Assembly (NCBI RefSeq): GCF_009765445.1
Contig: NZ_WHOY01000031.1
Coordinates: 63,620-127,619 of the forward strand
DNA length: 64,000 bases
Reading direction: 5' to 3'
From: Pantoea sp. BAV 3049
GTDB lineage: Bacteria > Pseudomonadota > Gammaproteobacteria > Enterobacterales > Enterobacteriaceae
The translations under genes and the position numbers were made by a program. Position 1 is the first letter of the stretch; each line of letters opens with the position of its first letter. Positions 37,667 to 49,184 of this stretch are shown here, piece after piece. The notes below the pieces were generated by a model that saw nothing but the letters and a program-made list of their open reading frames with translations, was not told where the DNA came from and ran no database searches.

Positions 37667-38845
37667 TTAAAGTCCCAGCGCGTAGCGCAGAGCCTGCCGT
37701 TTCAATACACCCGATCGCTCTGCAACCATCAGCCCAAGATTGCGCACAATGCGTAATGGGGCTGCTGGCGTACTGAATGCGAAGTAGAACAGATCCATTC
37801 CGCTCTGCATCAGTAAATTGTCCTTCCGGCGTTTACGCTGGTAGCGCAGTAGCACGCTTTCTGAGGCCCAGTCCTCAGCGCGATTGCGGGAAGCGGTTAG
37901 CGTATCAATTAACGCATCCACGTCACGGTATCCCAAATTAACCCCCTGCCCCGCCAGCGGATTGATGGTGTGCGCGGCATCCCCGATCAAAGCCAGCCCC
38001 GGAAGCACATAGCGGGTAGCATGGCGACGAACCAGCGGGAAAGAGCCAGCCGCAACCGGCGCTACTTTTCCTAATCGCGCCGGGAAGTGCGTTTTAATCT
38101 CCTGTTCCAGCTGGGTCATCGACATCGCCTGCAGTTGGCGAATGCGGGCCGGGCTGTCGTACCACACCAGCGAAGCCCAGCGATCAAACAGTGGCAGGAA
38201 AGCGCGGGGGCCTTCTGGCGTAAACTGCTGCCAGGTACAATCCCCAGCATCCTGTTCGCAACAAACGCTGATCAACATACAGGACTGGGCATAATTCCAG
38301 CCGTGGATGCCAATGCCTGACAGCTGGCGTACCTGAGAGTTAGCACCATCGGCTCCGACAACTAACCGCGTCCCGATCGTCTCGCCGTTTTCCAGCGTCA
38401 GCTGCCAGCCACAGTTGCATTGCTGCAGATCTTTCAGTCGTACGGGGGAAATCAGCTTCACTTCCTGCTGCTGCAAGCGCTGCCACAGAGCCAGCTGCAG
38501 CACACTGTTTTCCACCATATAGCCCAGCTCGGGTAGCCCCAGCGACTGCGCATCGAATCCCACCTGCGCGGTCTGCCACTCCCAGGTCACCAGTTTGCGG
38601 TAAGGCGTGCAGCGCATCGCCTGCACCCGCGGCCAGACTTCCAGCTGCTTCAGCAACGCCACCGAGGCGGCACCAATGGCTGAAATCCTCACGTCGGGCG
38701 CGCTTTCTGCATCAAAATTTGCCGGCTCCTGCTGTTCAAGCACCACCACGCTAAACCCCTGACCGGCCAGACCGCTGGCCAGCGTTGCGCCCACCATTCC
38801 GCCGCCTACCACGGCAACATCCCAAATCTGCGTTGTCTCTGTCAT
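37667..38845 (-). CDS. ubiF: 3-demethoxyubiquinol 3-hydroxylase
   Basis: 392 residues from ATG 38845, close to the E. coli length of 391. FAD monooxygenase of ubiquinone synthesis that adds the last ring hydroxyl. The Rossmann motif VAVVGGGMVGATLASGL, the DG-type motif VVGADGANSQVR and the FAD ribityl motif IGDAAHTINPLAGQGVNLGY are intact. ATGs also occur at 38848, 38860 and 38866; I chose the one that aligns with MTNQPTEIAIVGGG of E. coli. Divergent from miaB. Confidence 0.94.
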   Translation of the reverse strand: MTETTQIWDVAVVGGGMVGATLASGLAGQGFSVVVLEQQEPANFDAESAPDVRISAIGAASVALLKQLEVWPRVQAMRCTPYRKLVTWEWQTAQVGFDAQSLGLPELGYMVENSVLQLALWQRLQQQEVKLISPVRLKDLQQCNCGWQLTLENGETIGTRLVVGADGANSQVRQLSGIGIHGWNYAQSCMLISVCCEQDAGDCTWQQFTPEGPRAFLPLFDRWASLVWYDSPARIRQLQAMSMTQLEQEIKTHFPARLGKVAPVAAGSFPLVRRHATRYVLPGLALIGDAAHTINPLAGQGVNLGYRDVDALIDTLTASRNRAEDWASESVLLRYQRKRRKDNLLMQSGMDLFYFAFSTPAAPLRIVRNLGLMVAERSGVLKRQALRYALGL

Positions 38846-38952
38846 CATTTTCAATCCCATAGACATCCATGCCCCATACGCCTACACCTGCAAGGGCTTA
38901 TTCTGTTACTCTAGTGTACCGGATTTTCGCGAGCATGATTAATGGCAACCAG

Positions 38953-40377
38953 ATGACTAAAAAACTGCATATTAAAACCTGGGGCTGTCAGATGAACGAG
39001 TACGATTCATCCAAAATGGCCGACCTGTTAAACAGCACCCATGGCTATACCCTTACTGATGTGGCGGAAGAAGCTGACGTTCTGCTGCTCAATACCTGCT
39101 CGATCCGCGAGAAAGCGCAGGAAAAGGTTTTCCATCAGCTCGGCCGCTGGAAGCTGATTAAACGCGCCAGACCAGATGTGATTATCGGTGTGGGCGGCTG
39201 TGTGGCCTCGCAGGAAGGCGAGCTTATCCGCCAGCGCGCTCAGTGCGTCGATATCGTCTTTGGTCCTCAGACGCTGCATCGTCTGCCAGAGATGATAAAC
39301 ACCGTGCGCGGCTCGAAAAGCCCGGTGGTGGACGTCAGCTTCCCGGAAATTGAGAAATTTGATCGTCTGCCAGAGCCGAAAGCAGACGGCCCGTCGGCTT
39401 TCGTTTCGATCATGGAAGGCTGTAACAAATACTGTACCTTCTGCGTGGTGCCTTACACCCGTGGCGAGGAAGTGAGCCGTCCGTGCGACGATATTCTGTT
39501 TGAAATTGCCCAGCTGGCAGCGCAGGGCGTGCGTGAAGTGAATCTGCTGGGGCAGAACGTCAATGCTTACCGCGGCGAAGACTTTGAAGGTGAAATCTGC
39601 TCATTTGCCGACCTGCTGCGCCTGGTGGCAGCCATTGACGGCATTGACCGTATCCGCTTCACCACCAGCCATCCGATTGAGTTCACCGACGACATTATTG
39701 ATGTCTATCGCGACACGCCGGAGCTGGTCAGCTTCCTGCATCTGCCGATACAGAGCGGTGCCGACCGGATTCTGACGCTGATGAAGCGTACCCACACCGC
39801 GCTGGAATACAAAGCGATCATCCGTAAGCTGATTGCTGCCCGTCCGGACATCCAGATCAGCTCAGACTTTATTGTTGGCTTCCCTGGCGAAACACAGCAG
39901 GACTTTGAGCAGACGATGAAGCTGATTGGCGAAGTGAATTTCGATACCAGCTTCAGCTTTATCTACTCCCCCCGTCCGGGAACGCCAGCGGCCGACCTGC
40001 CGGATGACGTGACGGACGATGAGAAGAAACAGCGCCTGTATATCCTGCAGGACCGCATTAACCAGCAGGCGATGGCATGGAGCCGCCGTATGCTGGGTAC
40101 CGTACAGCGTATTCTGGTGGAGGGCACTTCAAGGAAAAATGTGATGGAGCTGTCTGGCCGTACCGAAAATAACCGTGTGGTTAACTTCGAAGGCACGCCG
40201 GAGATGATTGGAAAATTTGTCGATGTGGAAATCGTTGACGTCTACACCAATTCCCTGCGCGGTATCCTCGTTCGTACTGAAGATCAGATGGGCCTGCGCA
40301 GTCAGGAAACCCCTGCCTCGGTTATTGCGCGCACACGCAAAGAAAACGAGCTGGGCGTGGGCACTTTCCAACCCTGA
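38953..40377 (+). CDS. miaB: tRNA-2-methylthio-N6-dimethylallyladenosine synthase
   Basis: 474 residues, exactly the E. coli length, from ATG 38953; 28 open codons upstream have no similarity. Radical SAM methylthiotransferase that modifies A37 of tRNAs reading UNN codons. The N-terminal UPF0004 domain holds three Cys ([26 protein letters not shown]), the radical SAM domain has CNKYCTFC, and a TRAM domain ends the protein. First gene before ybeZ. Confidence 0.98.
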   Translation: MTKKLHIKTWGCQMNEYDSSKMADLLNSTHGYTLTDVAEEADVLLLNTCSIREKAQEKVFHQLGRWKLIKRARPDVIIGVGGCVASQEGELIRQRAQCVDIVFGPQTLHRLPEMINTVRGSKSPVVDVSFPEIEKFDRLPEPKADGPSAFVSIMEGCNKYCTFCVVPYTRGEEVSRPCDDILFEIAQLAAQGVREVNLLGQNVNAYRGEDFEGEICSFADLLRLVAAIDGIDRIRFTTSHPIEFTDDIIDVYRDTPELVSFLHLPIQSGADRILTLMKRTHTALEYKAIIRKLIAARPDIQISSDFIVGFPGETQQDFEQTMKLIGEVNFDTSFSFIYSPRPGTPAADLPDDVTDDEKKQRLYILQDRINQQAMAWSRRMLGTVQRILVEGTSRKNVMELSGRTENNRVVNFEGTPEMIGKFVDVEIVDVYTNSLRGILVRTEDQMGLRSQETPASVIARTRKENELGVGTFQP

Positions 40378-40589
40378 ACCCCGACCTTTTGCGGCGGGCC
40401 TCGCAGGTTCGCCGCTGCAAATCATCCGCTTACCCTTGCTTTGTCCGTACCGCGCCCAAATATCCGTTTCAGCGCTTGCGGATTGGCGCACTGACATAAA
40501 TAATTCCTTTATGGCTCCGCGCGTTACTGGCGACGTAAGCCGATGATAAGCCATCCTCAACCTGGCCCTGAGCGACCCAAAGGATTAGT

Positions 40590-41654
40590 TTGAATATTGA
40601 AACACGCGAAATCACGTTAGACCCTGCTGACAACCACCGTCTGCTGAGCCTTTGCGGCCCGTTTGACGACAACATCAAGCAGCTGGAACGCCGGTTAGGC
40701 ATTGAAATCAACCGCCGCGATAACGCCTTCAAACTGGTGGGCAAAGCACTGGTGGTGGATGCCGCAGCCCGCATCCTGCGCGACCTGTATGTGGATACCG
40801 CGCCAGTGCGTGGTCATATTCCGGATATCGATCCGGAGCAGATTCATCTGGCAATCAAAGAGAGCCGCGTGCTGGAGCAATCAGCGGACAGCGTGCCGGA
40901 ATATGGCAAAGCCGTGAACATCAAAACCAAGCGCGGCGTGATCAAACCACGCACGCCCAATCAGGCGCAGTATGTCGCTAACATCCTCGACCACGACATC
41001 ACTTTCGGTGTCGGGCCTGCGGGGACAGGTAAAACCTACCTCGCCGTAGCAGCGGCGGTGGATGCCCTGGAGCGTCAGGAAGTCCGGCGTATTCTGCTGA
41101 CCCGGCCTGCAGTGGAGGCCGGTGAAAAGCTGGGCTTCCTGCCGGGCGATCTCAGTCAGAAAGTGGACCCGTATCTGCGTCCGCTCTACGATGCCCTGTT
41201 TGAAATGCTGGGCTTTGAGCGGGTTGAAAAACTGATTGAACGTAACGTGATCGAAGTGGCCCCGCTCGCCTATATGCGCGGCCGTACTTTGAACGATGCG
41301 TTTATTATTCTGGATGAAAGCCAGAACACCACCATTGAACAGATGAAGATGTTCCTGACCCGTATTGGCTTTAACTCCAAAGCGGTGATCACCGGGGACG
41401 TCACGCAGATTGACCTGCCGCGCAACCTGAAATCGGGGCTGCGCCATGCGATCGAAGTGCTGTCTGAAGTGGAAGAGATCAGCTTTAACTTCTTCCACAG
41501 TGAAGACGTGGTGCGTCACCCGGTGGTGGCCCGCGTCGTTATCGCCTATGAAGCCTGGGAAGCCGCCGACCAAAAACGTCGCGATGCTCAGGCAGAAGAA
41601 CGTAAACGTGAAGCACTGGCGATACAGCTGGCGGCCTCACAGGAGCCTAAATGA
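40590..41654 (+). CDS. ybeZ: PhoH-like ATPase
   Basis: 354 residues (E. coli 346). The start is TTG at 40590, with AAGGA five bases upstream; E. coli ybeZ also starts with TTG as far as I recall. The P-loop is [14 protein letters not shown] and Walker B IILDES. PhoH-type ATPases are often linked to the RNase YbeY encoded next, whose ATG overlaps the ybeZ stop by 4 bp. A role in rRNA processing with YbeY is inferred from this linkage. The C-terminal tail is charged and variable. Confidence 0.96.
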   Translation: MNIETREITLDPADNHRLLSLCGPFDDNIKQLERRLGIEINRRDNAFKLVGKALVVDAAARILRDLYVDTAPVRGHIPDIDPEQIHLAIKESRVLEQSADSVPEYGKAVNIKTKRGVIKPRTPNQAQYVANILDHDITFGVGPAGTGKTYLAVAAAVDALERQEVRRILLTRPAVEAGEKLGFLPGDLSQKVDPYLRPLYDALFEMLGFERVEKLIERNVIEVAPLAYMRGRTLNDAFIILDESQNTTIEQMKMFLTRIGFNSKAVITGDVTQIDLPRNLKSGLRHAIEVLSEVEEISFNFFHSEDVVRHPVVARVVIAYEAWEAADQKRRDAQAEERKREALAIQLAASQEPK

Positions 41655-42124
41655 GCACCGTGATTTTAGATTTACAGCTGGCGTGCGAACAGCCGGAAGG
41701 GCTGCCGACAGAATCTGATTTTCGTCGCTGGCTGGAAGCGGTGCTGCCGCAGTTTCAGGAAGAGAGTGAAGTGACAATTCGCGTGGTGGATGAGGCGGAA
41801 AGCCGCGAGCTGAACCACACTTATCGCGATAAAGATAAACCCACCAACGTGCTCTCTTTCCCGTTCGAAGCCCCGCCGGGCATTGAGCTGCCGCTGCTTG
41901 GCGACCTGATCATCTGCCGCCAGGTGGTGGAGCAGGAAGCCGGGGAACAGGAGAAACCGCTGCTGGCTCACTGGGCCCATATGGTGGTACATGGCAGCCT
42001 GCATTTGCTGGGTTATGACCACATTGAAGATGACGAAGCCGAAGAGATGGAGTCAATTGAGACCGAGATAATGCTTGCTCTTGGTTATGACGATCCGTAC
42101 ATTTCGGAGAAAGAATTACCGTAG
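41651..42124 (+). CDS. ybeY: Endoribonuclease YbeY
   Basis: 157 residues (E. coli 155). A zinc RNase needed for 16S rRNA 3' maturation and 70S quality control. The family signature [20 protein letters not shown] supplies the three His ligands. It is translationally coupled to ybeZ by an ATGA overlap. Confidence 0.97.
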   Translation: MSTVILDLQLACEQPEGLPTESDFRRWLEAVLPQFQEESEVTIRVVDEAESRELNHTYRDKDKPTNVLSFPFEAPPGIELPLLGDLIICRQVVEQEAGEQEKPLLAHWAHMVVHGSLHLLGYDHIEDDEAEEMESIETEIMLALGYDDPYISEKELP

Positions 42125-42200
42125 TCAATATCGTCCCCTTCTGCCTGCGGGCAGAAGGCGACACCCCCTCACACAACATGAGTGACAAAACCAAAACGCC

Positions 42201-43079
42201 ATGAGCGATGACCATTCACAGAACAATGACAGTCCCAGTAGTAAAAAGGGATTTTTCACCCTTATCCTCAACCAGCTGTTTCACGGTGAGCCTAAAAACC
42301 GCGACGACCTGCTGGAGCTAATCCGCGATTCCGAGCAGAAAGACCTGATCGATCCGGATACCCGCGACATGCTCGAAGGCGTGATGGATATTGCCGAACA
42401 GCGCGTGCGTGACATCATGATCCCCCGCTCGCAGATGATTACCCTGAAGCGGAACCAGACGCTGGAAGAGTGCCTGGAGACCATCATTGAATCCGCTCAC
42501 TCCCGCTTCCCGGTAATCAGCGAAGATAAGGACCATGTTGAAGGCATTCTGATGGCGAAAGACCTGCTGCCGTTTATGAGCAGCCAGTCCACTCCGTTCA
42601 GTATTGAAAAAGTGCTGCGTCCTGCCGTGGTGGTGCCGGAAAGCAAGCGCGTCGACCGGATGCTGAAAGAGTTCCGCTCGCAGCGCTATCATATGGCGAT
42701 TGTGATCGATGAATTCGGCGGCGTCTCCGGCCTGGTGACCATTGAAGATATTCTTGAACTGATCGTCGGTGAAATCGAAGACGAGTACGATGACGAAGAA
42801 GATCGCGATGTCCGTCAGTTGAGCCGTCACACCTATACCATCCGCGCGCTGACTCCGATTGAAGACTTTAATGAAGTGTTTGAAACCAGCTTCAGCGATG
42901 AAGAGGTGGACACCATTGGCGGTCTGGTGATGCAGGCATTTGGTCATCTGCCAGCACGCGGCGAAAGCATTGAAATCGACGGTTACCAGTTTAAGGTCGC
43001 AATGGCCGACAGCCGTCGTATCATTCAGGTTCATGTCAGGATCCCGGAAAACTCGCCGCAACCGATTTTGGAAGAATAA
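42201..43079 (+). CDS. ybeX: CBS-domain protein YbeX (CorC family)
   Basis: 292 residues, as in E. coli. Two CBS domains span about residues 65-190 ([13 protein letters not shown] ... [17 protein letters not shown]) and a CorC_HlyC domain follows ([17 protein letters not shown]). It is soluble, with no membrane segment. It has been tied to cobalt/magnesium resistance and to ribosome metabolism; the mechanism is open. Between ybeY and lnt as in E. coli, 6 bp before lnt. Confidence 0.95.
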   Translation: MSDDHSQNNDSPSSKKGFFTLILNQLFHGEPKNRDDLLELIRDSEQKDLIDPDTRDMLEGVMDIAEQRVRDIMIPRSQMITLKRNQTLEECLETIIESAHSRFPVISEDKDHVEGILMAKDLLPFMSSQSTPFSIEKVLRPAVVVPESKRVDRMLKEFRSQRYHMAIVIDEFGGVSGLVTIEDILELIVGEIEDEYDDEEDRDVRQLSRHTYTIRALTPIEDFNEVFETSFSDEEVDTIGGLVMQAFGHLPARGESIEIDGYQFKVAMADSRRIIQVHVRIPENSPQPILEE

Positions 43080-43085
43080 TTCTCA

Positions 43086-44618
43086 ATGGCTATTGCCTCA
43101 GTGTACCAGCGTCAGCGGGTTCGCCTGCTTTTAGCGCTGCTGACGGGTGCCTCTGGCACCCTTGCGTTCTCTCCGTATGACTTCTGGCCGGCCGCGCTGA
43201 TTTCGCTGGCCGGTCTGCTGGCTTTAACCCTCGACCGCTCCACCCGTCAGGCAACGGCCATCGGCTTTGTCTGGGGCTTTGGCCTGTTCGGCAGCGGGAT
43301 AAACTGGGTCTATGTCAGCATCGCCACCTTTGGCGGCATGCCCGGCCCGGTTAACGTCTTCCTGGTGGTGCTGCTGGCGGCATATCTGTCGCTGTTCACC
43401 ATGCTGTTTGCTGCCCTGCTCAACCGGTTGTTCCCGAAAACATCCCTGGTGCGCCTGACGGTAGCCGCGCCGGTACTGTGGCAAATAACCGAGTTTCTGC
43501 GCGGCTGGATCCTGACCGGCTTCCCGTGGCTACAGTTTGGCTACAGCCAGATTGATGGTCCGCTGAAAGGGCTGGGACCGCTGACCGGTGTGGAAGGGAT
43601 AACCTTTGTGCTAATGATTGTCGCCGGGCTGGCAGTCTTTGCGGCGGTGCATCGCAACTGGATGGCTGCTATTGCCGCGCTGGCTCTGCTGCTGCTGCCA
43701 TGGCCGCTGCGTCAGATCAGCTGGTATCAGGCGATGCCGGAACGTGAAGTGGACGTTGCGCTGGTGCAGGGCAACATTCCACAGTCGCTGAAGTGGGACC
43801 CCAACCAGCTGATTAGCACGCTGCGGACTTATACCTCACTCAGCCGCCCCTACGTTGGCAAAGCCCCGCTGATTATCTGGCCGGAGTCCGCAATCCCGGA
43901 CCTCGAAAGCAATCAGCAGCCGTTCCTTAAGTCGATGGATGAAGAACTGCGCGCCAATGGCAGCAGCCTGATCACCGGGATTGTCGACTCCCGGCTGGAG
44001 AATAACCGCTATCACGATTACAACTCGATCATCGTGCTGGGCGGCGACAGGCCATACGATTACGACAGCACCAACCGCTACCAGAAAAACCATCTGGTGC
44101 CGTTCGGCGAGTTTGTGCCGCTGGAAACCCTGCTTCGTCCGTTAGCGCCGTTCTTCGATTTGCCAATGTCCTCGTTCAGCCGCGGTGCCTACATCCAGCC
44201 ACAGCTGAAAGTGGCCGGATACAATCTGACCGCCGCGATCTGCTATGAGATCGTGCTGGGGCAGCAGGTCAGGGATAATTTCCGCCCAGATACCGACTTC
44301 CTGCTGACCCTATCTAATGACGCCTGGTTCGGTCACTCTATCGGCCCGTGGCAGCACTTCCAGATGGCGCGAATGCGTGCTCTTGAACTGGGCCGTCCGC
44401 TGCTGCGCGATACCAATAACGGTGTGACTGCCGTGGTGAACGCTGATGGCAATGCAGAAGAGATGATCCCGCAGTTCAAAGCCGACGTACTGGCAACCAA
44501 AATCACCCCGACTCAGGGACTGACGCCGTATGCCCGTTTTGGCAACTGGACGGTATGGATAATCACGCTGCTGTTTGGTCTGGCAGCGGTCATTACCGGC
44601 TGGCGTAATCGCCGCTAA
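43086..44618 (+). CDS. lnt: Apolipoprotein N-acyltransferase
   Basis: 510 residues (E. coli 512). Inner-membrane enzyme that adds the third acyl chain to lipoproteins such as ChiQ and LptE encoded in this window. Several N-terminal membrane segments (about residues 10-210) are followed by a periplasmic nitrilase-like domain with the catalytic Glu ([11 protein letters not shown]), Lys ([12 protein letters not shown]) and Cys (TAAICYEIV), then a last membrane helix. Confidence 0.97.
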   Translation: MAIASVYQRQRVRLLLALLTGASGTLAFSPYDFWPAALISLAGLLALTLDRSTRQATAIGFVWGFGLFGSGINWVYVSIATFGGMPGPVNVFLVVLLAAYLSLFTMLFAALLNRLFPKTSLVRLTVAAPVLWQITEFLRGWILTGFPWLQFGYSQIDGPLKGLGPLTGVEGITFVLMIVAGLAVFAAVHRNWMAAIAALALLLLPWPLRQISWYQAMPEREVDVALVQGNIPQSLKWDPNQLISTLRTYTSLSRPYVGKAPLIIWPESAIPDLESNQQPFLKSMDEELRANGSSLITGIVDSRLENNRYHDYNSIIVLGGDRPYDYDSTNRYQKNHLVPFGEFVPLETLLRPLAPFFDLPMSSFSRGAYIQPQLKVAGYNLTAAICYEIVLGQQVRDNFRPDTDFLLTLSNDAWFGHSIGPWQHFQMARMRALELGRPLLRDTNNGVTAVVNADGNAEEMIPQFKADVLATKITPTQGLTPYARFGNWTVWIITLLFGLAAVITGWRNRR

Positions 44619-44631
44619 CCCTTTCCTGAAA

Positions 44632-44658
44632 GCGCTGAACTCTGTTCGGCGTTTTTTT
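44632..44658 (+). terminator. Terminator of the ybeZYX-lnt series
   Basis: A 9-bp stem GCGCTGAAC/GTTCGGCGT with two wobble pairs and a TCT loop, followed by seven T, starting 13 bp after the lnt stop. Confidence 0.75.
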
Positions 44659-44701
44659 GGAACCTCCCACCTCCCCGCACCACTAAGCACATCCTGCTGA
44701 G

Positions 44702-44739
44702 AAATGTTTTAACAAAAACATTTTGGCACGATGATTGCA
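44702..44739 (+). promoter_or_regulatory. gltI sigma-54 promoter with adjoining palindrome
   Basis: TGGCAC-GATGA-TTGCA (44724-44739) matches the sigma-54 -24/-12 consensus. A perfect 9-bp inverted repeat AAATGTTTT/AAAACATTT (44702-44723) abuts it on the upstream side. A sigma-54 promoter for gltIJKL is known in E. coli, so nitrogen control through NtrC is likely; I see no convincing NtrC site. The predicted leader is about 285 nt. Confidence 0.8.
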
Positions 44740-44973
44740 AAATATTACGGCGAGAACCGCTGAACAGTCTGCACTTAGCCATACAGAACCGGCGTACGCA
44801 CCATCAGGGCTCATGAAATGCCCCAGGGCGGAGCATTGCTCGAAACATTGCCTCGATTTGGTGCGGCACACTTCGCAAAAAAGAAACTTTTTTGTTTCAT
44901 TGCGTTAACATTCAGCTATGTTAGGGCTGTTCAGGTGCGGTTACGCCCTGGGATTAAAAAGAAAAGCAGCAGG

Positions 44974-44995
44974 AAATAAACATAACATCACAATC
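44974..44995 (+). promoter_or_regulatory. C/A-rich leader element, probable GcvB target
   Basis: AAATAAACATAACATCACAA in the gltI leader, about 40-60 nt before the start codon, matches the position and style of the C/A-rich GcvB-binding element described for Salmonella gltI. The remaining leader 44740-44973 shows nothing else I can name. Confidence 0.55.
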
Positions 44996-45034
44996 GGCGC
45001 ACTTTTAAGGCGTCACACTTTGAAGGAGTTGGAG

Positions 45035-45937
45035 ATGAAATTACGGAAACTGGGGCTGTGCCTGGCACTGGCTGGCCTTGCATCCGGACTCGCCCATGCA
45101 GAAGATGCACCGCAAACGTCCACGCTGGACAAAATTGCTAAAAACGGCGTCATCGTCGTTGGTCACCGCGAATCTTCTGTTCCTTTCTCTTACTACGATA
45201 ATCAGCAAAAAGTTGTTGGCTATTCTCAGGATTATTCCAACGCCATTGTGGCGGCAATTAAAGCCAAGCTGAATAAGCCGGATCTGCAGGTAAAAATGCT
45301 GCCGATCACCTCGCAGAACCGTATTCCGCTGCTGCAAAACGGCACCTACGATTTTGAGTGTGGCTCCACCACCAATAACGCCGAGCGCCAGCAGCAGGCT
45401 GCGTTCTCCGATACTATCTTTGTGATCGGCACCCGTTTACTGGTTAAAAAAGGCAGCCCGATTAAAGACTTCCCGGACTTGAAAGGGAAAACCGTGGTGG
45501 TCACCTCCGGTACCACTTCTGAAATTCTGCTTAACAAGCTGAATGACGAGAAGAAAATGGGCATGCGCATTATCAGCGCCAAAGATCACGGGGACTCTTT
45601 CCGCACGCTGGAAAGCGGCCGTGCCGTGGCCTTTATGATGGATGATGCCTTGCTGGCTGGTGAACGTGCGAAAGCCAAAAAACCGGATAACTGGGTCATC
45701 GTCGGTACGCCACAGTCGAAAGAAGCCTATGGCTGTATGCTACGCAAAGGTGACACCACCTTTAAACAGCTGATGGATGACACCATCGCCAAAGAGCAGA
45801 CCTCGGGTGAAGCAGGCAAATGGTTTGAAAAGTGGTTCAGCCAGCCTATTCCACCAAAAAACCTCAACATGAATTTCGCCCTGTCTGACGATATGAAAGC
45901 CACTTTCAAAACGCCAAACGACAAGGCACTGAACTAA
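45035..45937 (+). CDS. gltI: Glutamate/aspartate periplasmic binding protein
   Basis: 300 residues (E. coli 302) from ATG 45035, preceded by AAGGAGTTGGAG; the frame is open 39 codons upstream without similarity. A signal peptide ends near GLAHA-EDAP. The mature protein matches GltI closely (NGVIVVGHRESSVPFSYYDN, FECGSTTNNAERQ). It delivers glutamate and aspartate to GltJKL. First gene of gltIJKL. Confidence 0.97.
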   Translation: MKLRKLGLCLALAGLASGLAHAEDAPQTSTLDKIAKNGVIVVGHRESSVPFSYYDNQQKVVGYSQDYSNAIVAAIKAKLNKPDLQVKMLPITSQNRIPLLQNGTYDFECGSTTNNAERQQQAAFSDTIFVIGTRLLVKKGSPIKDFPDLKGKTVVVTSGTTSEILLNKLNDEKKMGMRIISAKDHGDSFRTLESGRAVAFMMDDALLAGERAKAKKPDNWVIVGTPQSKEAYGCMLRKGDTTFKQLMDDTIAKEQTSGEAGKWFEKWFSQPIPPKNLNMNFALSDDMKATFKTPNDKALN

Positions 45938-45954
45938 TAACGAAAATAAGGGCG

Positions 45955-46123
45955 GCAAGCCGCTGCCCTATGATTGTTGAAAACAGGCTCGGACAGACAA
46001 CAGCCTGAAACTGCCGCCGCAAAGTGGCAGGCATTCAGGCAAAGGTGCGAAGTGGTCGTTCCCCATGACGCACAGCAAGAAGCCTCTCATCAATCTTCAG
46101 GGTAGCTTCGCTACCCTTTTTTT
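45955..46123 (+). ncRNA. sroC: SroC-like small RNA from the gltI 3' region
   Basis: The 201-bp gltI-gltJ gap has no coding frame but contains several stem-forming stretches (GGGCGGCAAGCCGCTGCCC near 45950) and ends with a strong terminator. In Salmonella and E. coli this gap yields SroC, cut from the polycistronic mRNA, which sponges GcvB and so relieves gltI. The 5' end here is a guess; presence is inferred from position and terminator. Confidence 0.55.
46099..46123 (+). terminator. Terminator between gltI and gltJ
   Basis: Stem AGGGTAGC/GCTACCCT with a TTC loop, followed by seven T. It would attenuate transcription into gltJKL, lowering permease relative to binding protein, and form the SroC 3' end. 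Confidence 0.88.
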
Positions 46124-46138
46124 CTACCGGAGTTATTT

Positions 46139-46879
46139 ATGTCAATCGATTGGAACTGGGGAATATTCCTGCAACAGGCCCCTTTCGGTAATACCACCTA
46201 TCTGGGATGGCTGTGGGCCGGCTTTAAAGTCACCATTGCCGTGTCGATCTGCGCCTGGATTATCGCTTTCTTTGTCGGTTCGCTGTTTGGTATCTTGCGC
46301 ACCGTGCCCAACCGCCTGCTCTCTGCCATCGGCACCTGTTACGTCGAACTGTTCCGTAACGTACCGCTGATCGTGCAGTTCTTTATCTGGTACCTGGTGG
46401 TGCCGGAGCTGCTGCCGGAATCCATCGGCACCTGGTTTAAATCCGAGCTGGATCCGAATATTCAGTTCTTTACCTGCTCGGTGATCTGTCTGGGGCTGTT
46501 TACCGCTGCCCGCGTCTGTGAGCAGGTGCGGGCAGCGATCCAGTCGCTGCCACGCGGGCAGAAAAACGCCGGGCTGGCGATGGGCCTGACGCTGCCGCAG
46601 ACTTACCGTTACGTTTTGCTGCCCAATGCCTACCGGGTGATTGTGCCGCCGATGACCTCGGAAATGCTTAACCTGGTGAAAAACTCCGCTATCGCCTCTA
46701 CTATCGGGCTGGTCGATATGGCGGCGCAGGCGGGTAAGCTGCTGGACTACTCCGCACACGCCTATGAATCATTTACCGCTATTACCGTTGCCTATATTGG
46801 CATCAACGTGGTGGTGATGCTGCTGATGAGCCTGGTGGAACGTAAAGTTCGCCTGCCCGGCGGCATGGGAGGCAAATAA
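46139..46879 (+). CDS. gltJ: Glutamate/aspartate ABC transporter permease GltJ
   Basis: 246 residues, as in E. coli. Polar amino-acid permease with about five membrane helices (first near residues 25-50) and the EAA-type loop [20 protein letters not shown] that contacts GltL. The ATG follows CCGGAGTTATTT; the stop overlaps the gltK start (TAATG). Confidence 0.97.
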   Translation: MSIDWNWGIFLQQAPFGNTTYLGWLWAGFKVTIAVSICAWIIAFFVGSLFGILRTVPNRLLSAIGTCYVELFRNVPLIVQFFIWYLVVPELLPESIGTWFKSELDPNIQFFTCSVICLGLFTAARVCEQVRAAIQSLPRGQKNAGLAMGLTLPQTYRYVLLPNAYRVIVPPMTSEMLNLVKNSAIASTIGLVDMAAQAGKLLDYSAHAYESFTAITVAYIGINVVVMLLMSLVERKVRLPGGMGGK

Positions 46880-47556
46880 TGTACGATTTTGACTGGAGCA
46901 CTATTGTTCCAAACATGCCTTACCTGCTGAACGGTATGGTGATCACGCTGAAAATCACCATTACGGCGGTGGTCTTCGGGATTATCTGGGGCACGCTGCT
47001 GGCGGTGATGCGCCTGTCCAGCTTCAAGCCGATCAGTTGGTTCGCTAAGCTGTACGTCAACCTGTTCCGCTCCGTGCCGCTGGTGATGGTGCTTTTGTGG
47101 TTCTATCTGGTGGTGCCGAGCTTCCTGCAGCAGGTGCTTGGCCTGTCGCCTAAAACCGATATCCGTCTGATCTCCGCGATGGTGGCGTTCTCGCTGTTTG
47201 AAGCCGCCTACTATTCGGAAATTATTCGCGCCGGGATCCTGAGTATTGCGCGTGGTCAGGGGAATGCCGCGCTGGCGCTGGGAATGACACACTGGCAATC
47301 CATGCAGCTGATTATCCTGCCGCAGGCGTTCCGCGCCATGGTGCCACTGCTGCTCACCCAGGGCATCGTTCTGTTTCAGGATACCTCACTGGTTTACGTA
47401 CTCAGTCTTGCCGACTTCTTCCGTACCGCCGACACCATCGGCATTAACAACGGAACCGAGATTGAAATGGTGCTGTTCGCCGGTGCCGTCTATTTCGTTA
47501 TCAGCCTTAGCGCTTCACTGTTGGTCAGCTATTTAAAGAAAAAAAGGACAGTTTAA
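46879..47556 (+). CDS. gltK: Glutamate/aspartate ABC transporter permease GltK
   Basis: 225 residues (E. coli 224). Second membrane subunit; EAA loop [20 protein letters not shown]. The [20 protein letters not shown] stretch is typical of His/Glu-type permeases. Starts on the gltJ stop and ends directly against the gltL ATG. Confidence 0.97.
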   Translation: MYDFDWSTIVPNMPYLLNGMVITLKITITAVVFGIIWGTLLAVMRLSSFKPISWFAKLYVNLFRSVPLVMVLLWFYLVVPSFLQQVLGLSPKTDIRLISAMVAFSLFEAAYYSEIIRAGILSIARGQGNAALALGMTHWQSMQLIILPQAFRAMVPLLLTQGIVLFQDTSLVYVLSLADFFRTADTIGINNGTEIEMVLFAGAVYFVISLSASLLVSYLKKKRTV

Positions 47557-48282
<726 letters not shown>

Positions 48283-48364
48283 TTTTTCTGTCAGCCCGAA
48301 TTAAGCCTTACATGGCCATTCGGGCAATCGACTTAAAAACCTGAAGCAACAAGAACGCAGGCTG

Positions 48365-48438
48365 GGAATAAAGCGTCTCGCGCCATGGACGGCACGAGTC
48401 GAGCTAACAGGGACGGTGCTTTTTGCGTCTTTATGAGC
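48365..48438. repeat. Structured intergenic repeat, copy 2
   Basis: This 74-bp core matches the reverse complement of 6091-6164 at 64 positions by my count, with both ends fully conserved (GGAATAAAGCGTCT and GCTTTTTGCGTCTTTATGAG). Differences in the inner hairpin are partly compensated (an A-T pair becomes G-C). The flanks AACGCAGGCT and AGCCAGTGTT pair imperfectly, like the outer arms of copy 1. It lies between the convergent gltL and ybeL. The rest of 48283-48487 holds only the hairpin after gltL. Confidence 0.75.
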
Positions 48439-48487
48439 AGCCAGTGTTCCCCGCGCCTGCGCTGATTTACCCAGATTTACCCTCAAC

Positions 48488-48970
48488 CTAGGGTTCAAAC
48501 GGCTGTCGCTGAAACTGATCGTTACCGCATTCCGGGCAGCGCGTCAGCGTCTCAGGCGTGTAGATTGCCCGGGTAAACTGGCATTTTTCACACACCAGAT
48601 TACCCAGCCCCACCACTTCTCCACTCTGATAAACCCCGTGATGGTTCAGATCCTGAAACACTTCGCGCCACTCCAGCTGGCTCTTATCGGTAATATCCGC
48701 CAGTTCCTTCCAGACGCTTTCGCGGATAATACGCATAAACACGCTGTCACTCTTCTCATCCTGCGTTTCCGTATAGCTGCGAGCAAACTCCTCCAGATCC
48801 CGCCGGACCGCCCTGGTCACATCATCAATCTGACTGCGGGTCAGCTCGCCCCGATTATTCATTCGCTGCCGGGCACTCTCCACCAGAGCATCAATATCAT
48901 GATCGCCCTTGTTAATCCTCTCGGTCAGGGAGGAAAGCAGTTCGCGATAATACTGAGCAACCTTGTTCAT
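48488..48970 (-). CDS. ybeL: YbeL zinc-ribbon-like protein (DUF1451)
   Basis: 160 residues, the E. coli length, from ATG 48970 ([15 protein letters not shown]); 34 open codons upstream lack similarity. A charged helical N-terminal half is followed by two Cys pairs (LVCEKCQF and TRCPECGND) that form a likely zinc ribbon. Function unknown. Divergent from leuS, as in E. coli. Confidence 0.94.
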   Translation of the reverse strand: MNKVAQYYRELLSSLTERINKGDHDIDALVESARQRMNNRGELTRSQIDDVTRAVRRDLEEFARSYTETQDEKSDSVFMRIIRESVWKELADITDKSQLEWREVFQDLNHHGVYQSGEVVGLGNLVCEKCQFTRAIYTPETLTRCPECGNDQFQRQPFEP

Positions 48971-49184
48971 TTTTTCTCCTTCATCATACCTGCCGTATAC
49001 GCTATTAATTCTAGCGGCATTACCAATATTACGCGGAGATGACTGCGAAATTTGCCCGCCGTCTTCCAGCATGCAGAGAAATGCCCCTTGTCTGGCCGGA
49101 TACTGTTGTTGCGCCGGGGCCGAATCAGCTATGCTATGCGGATCTGAACGAACTCATAAAGTTTACAAAGGACCACTGGCTGCC

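Noticed and set aside
48963-49184. 74-residue N-terminal extension of leuS
   Set aside because: It runs back over ybeL on the other strand and leuS from ATG 49185 has exactly the family length.
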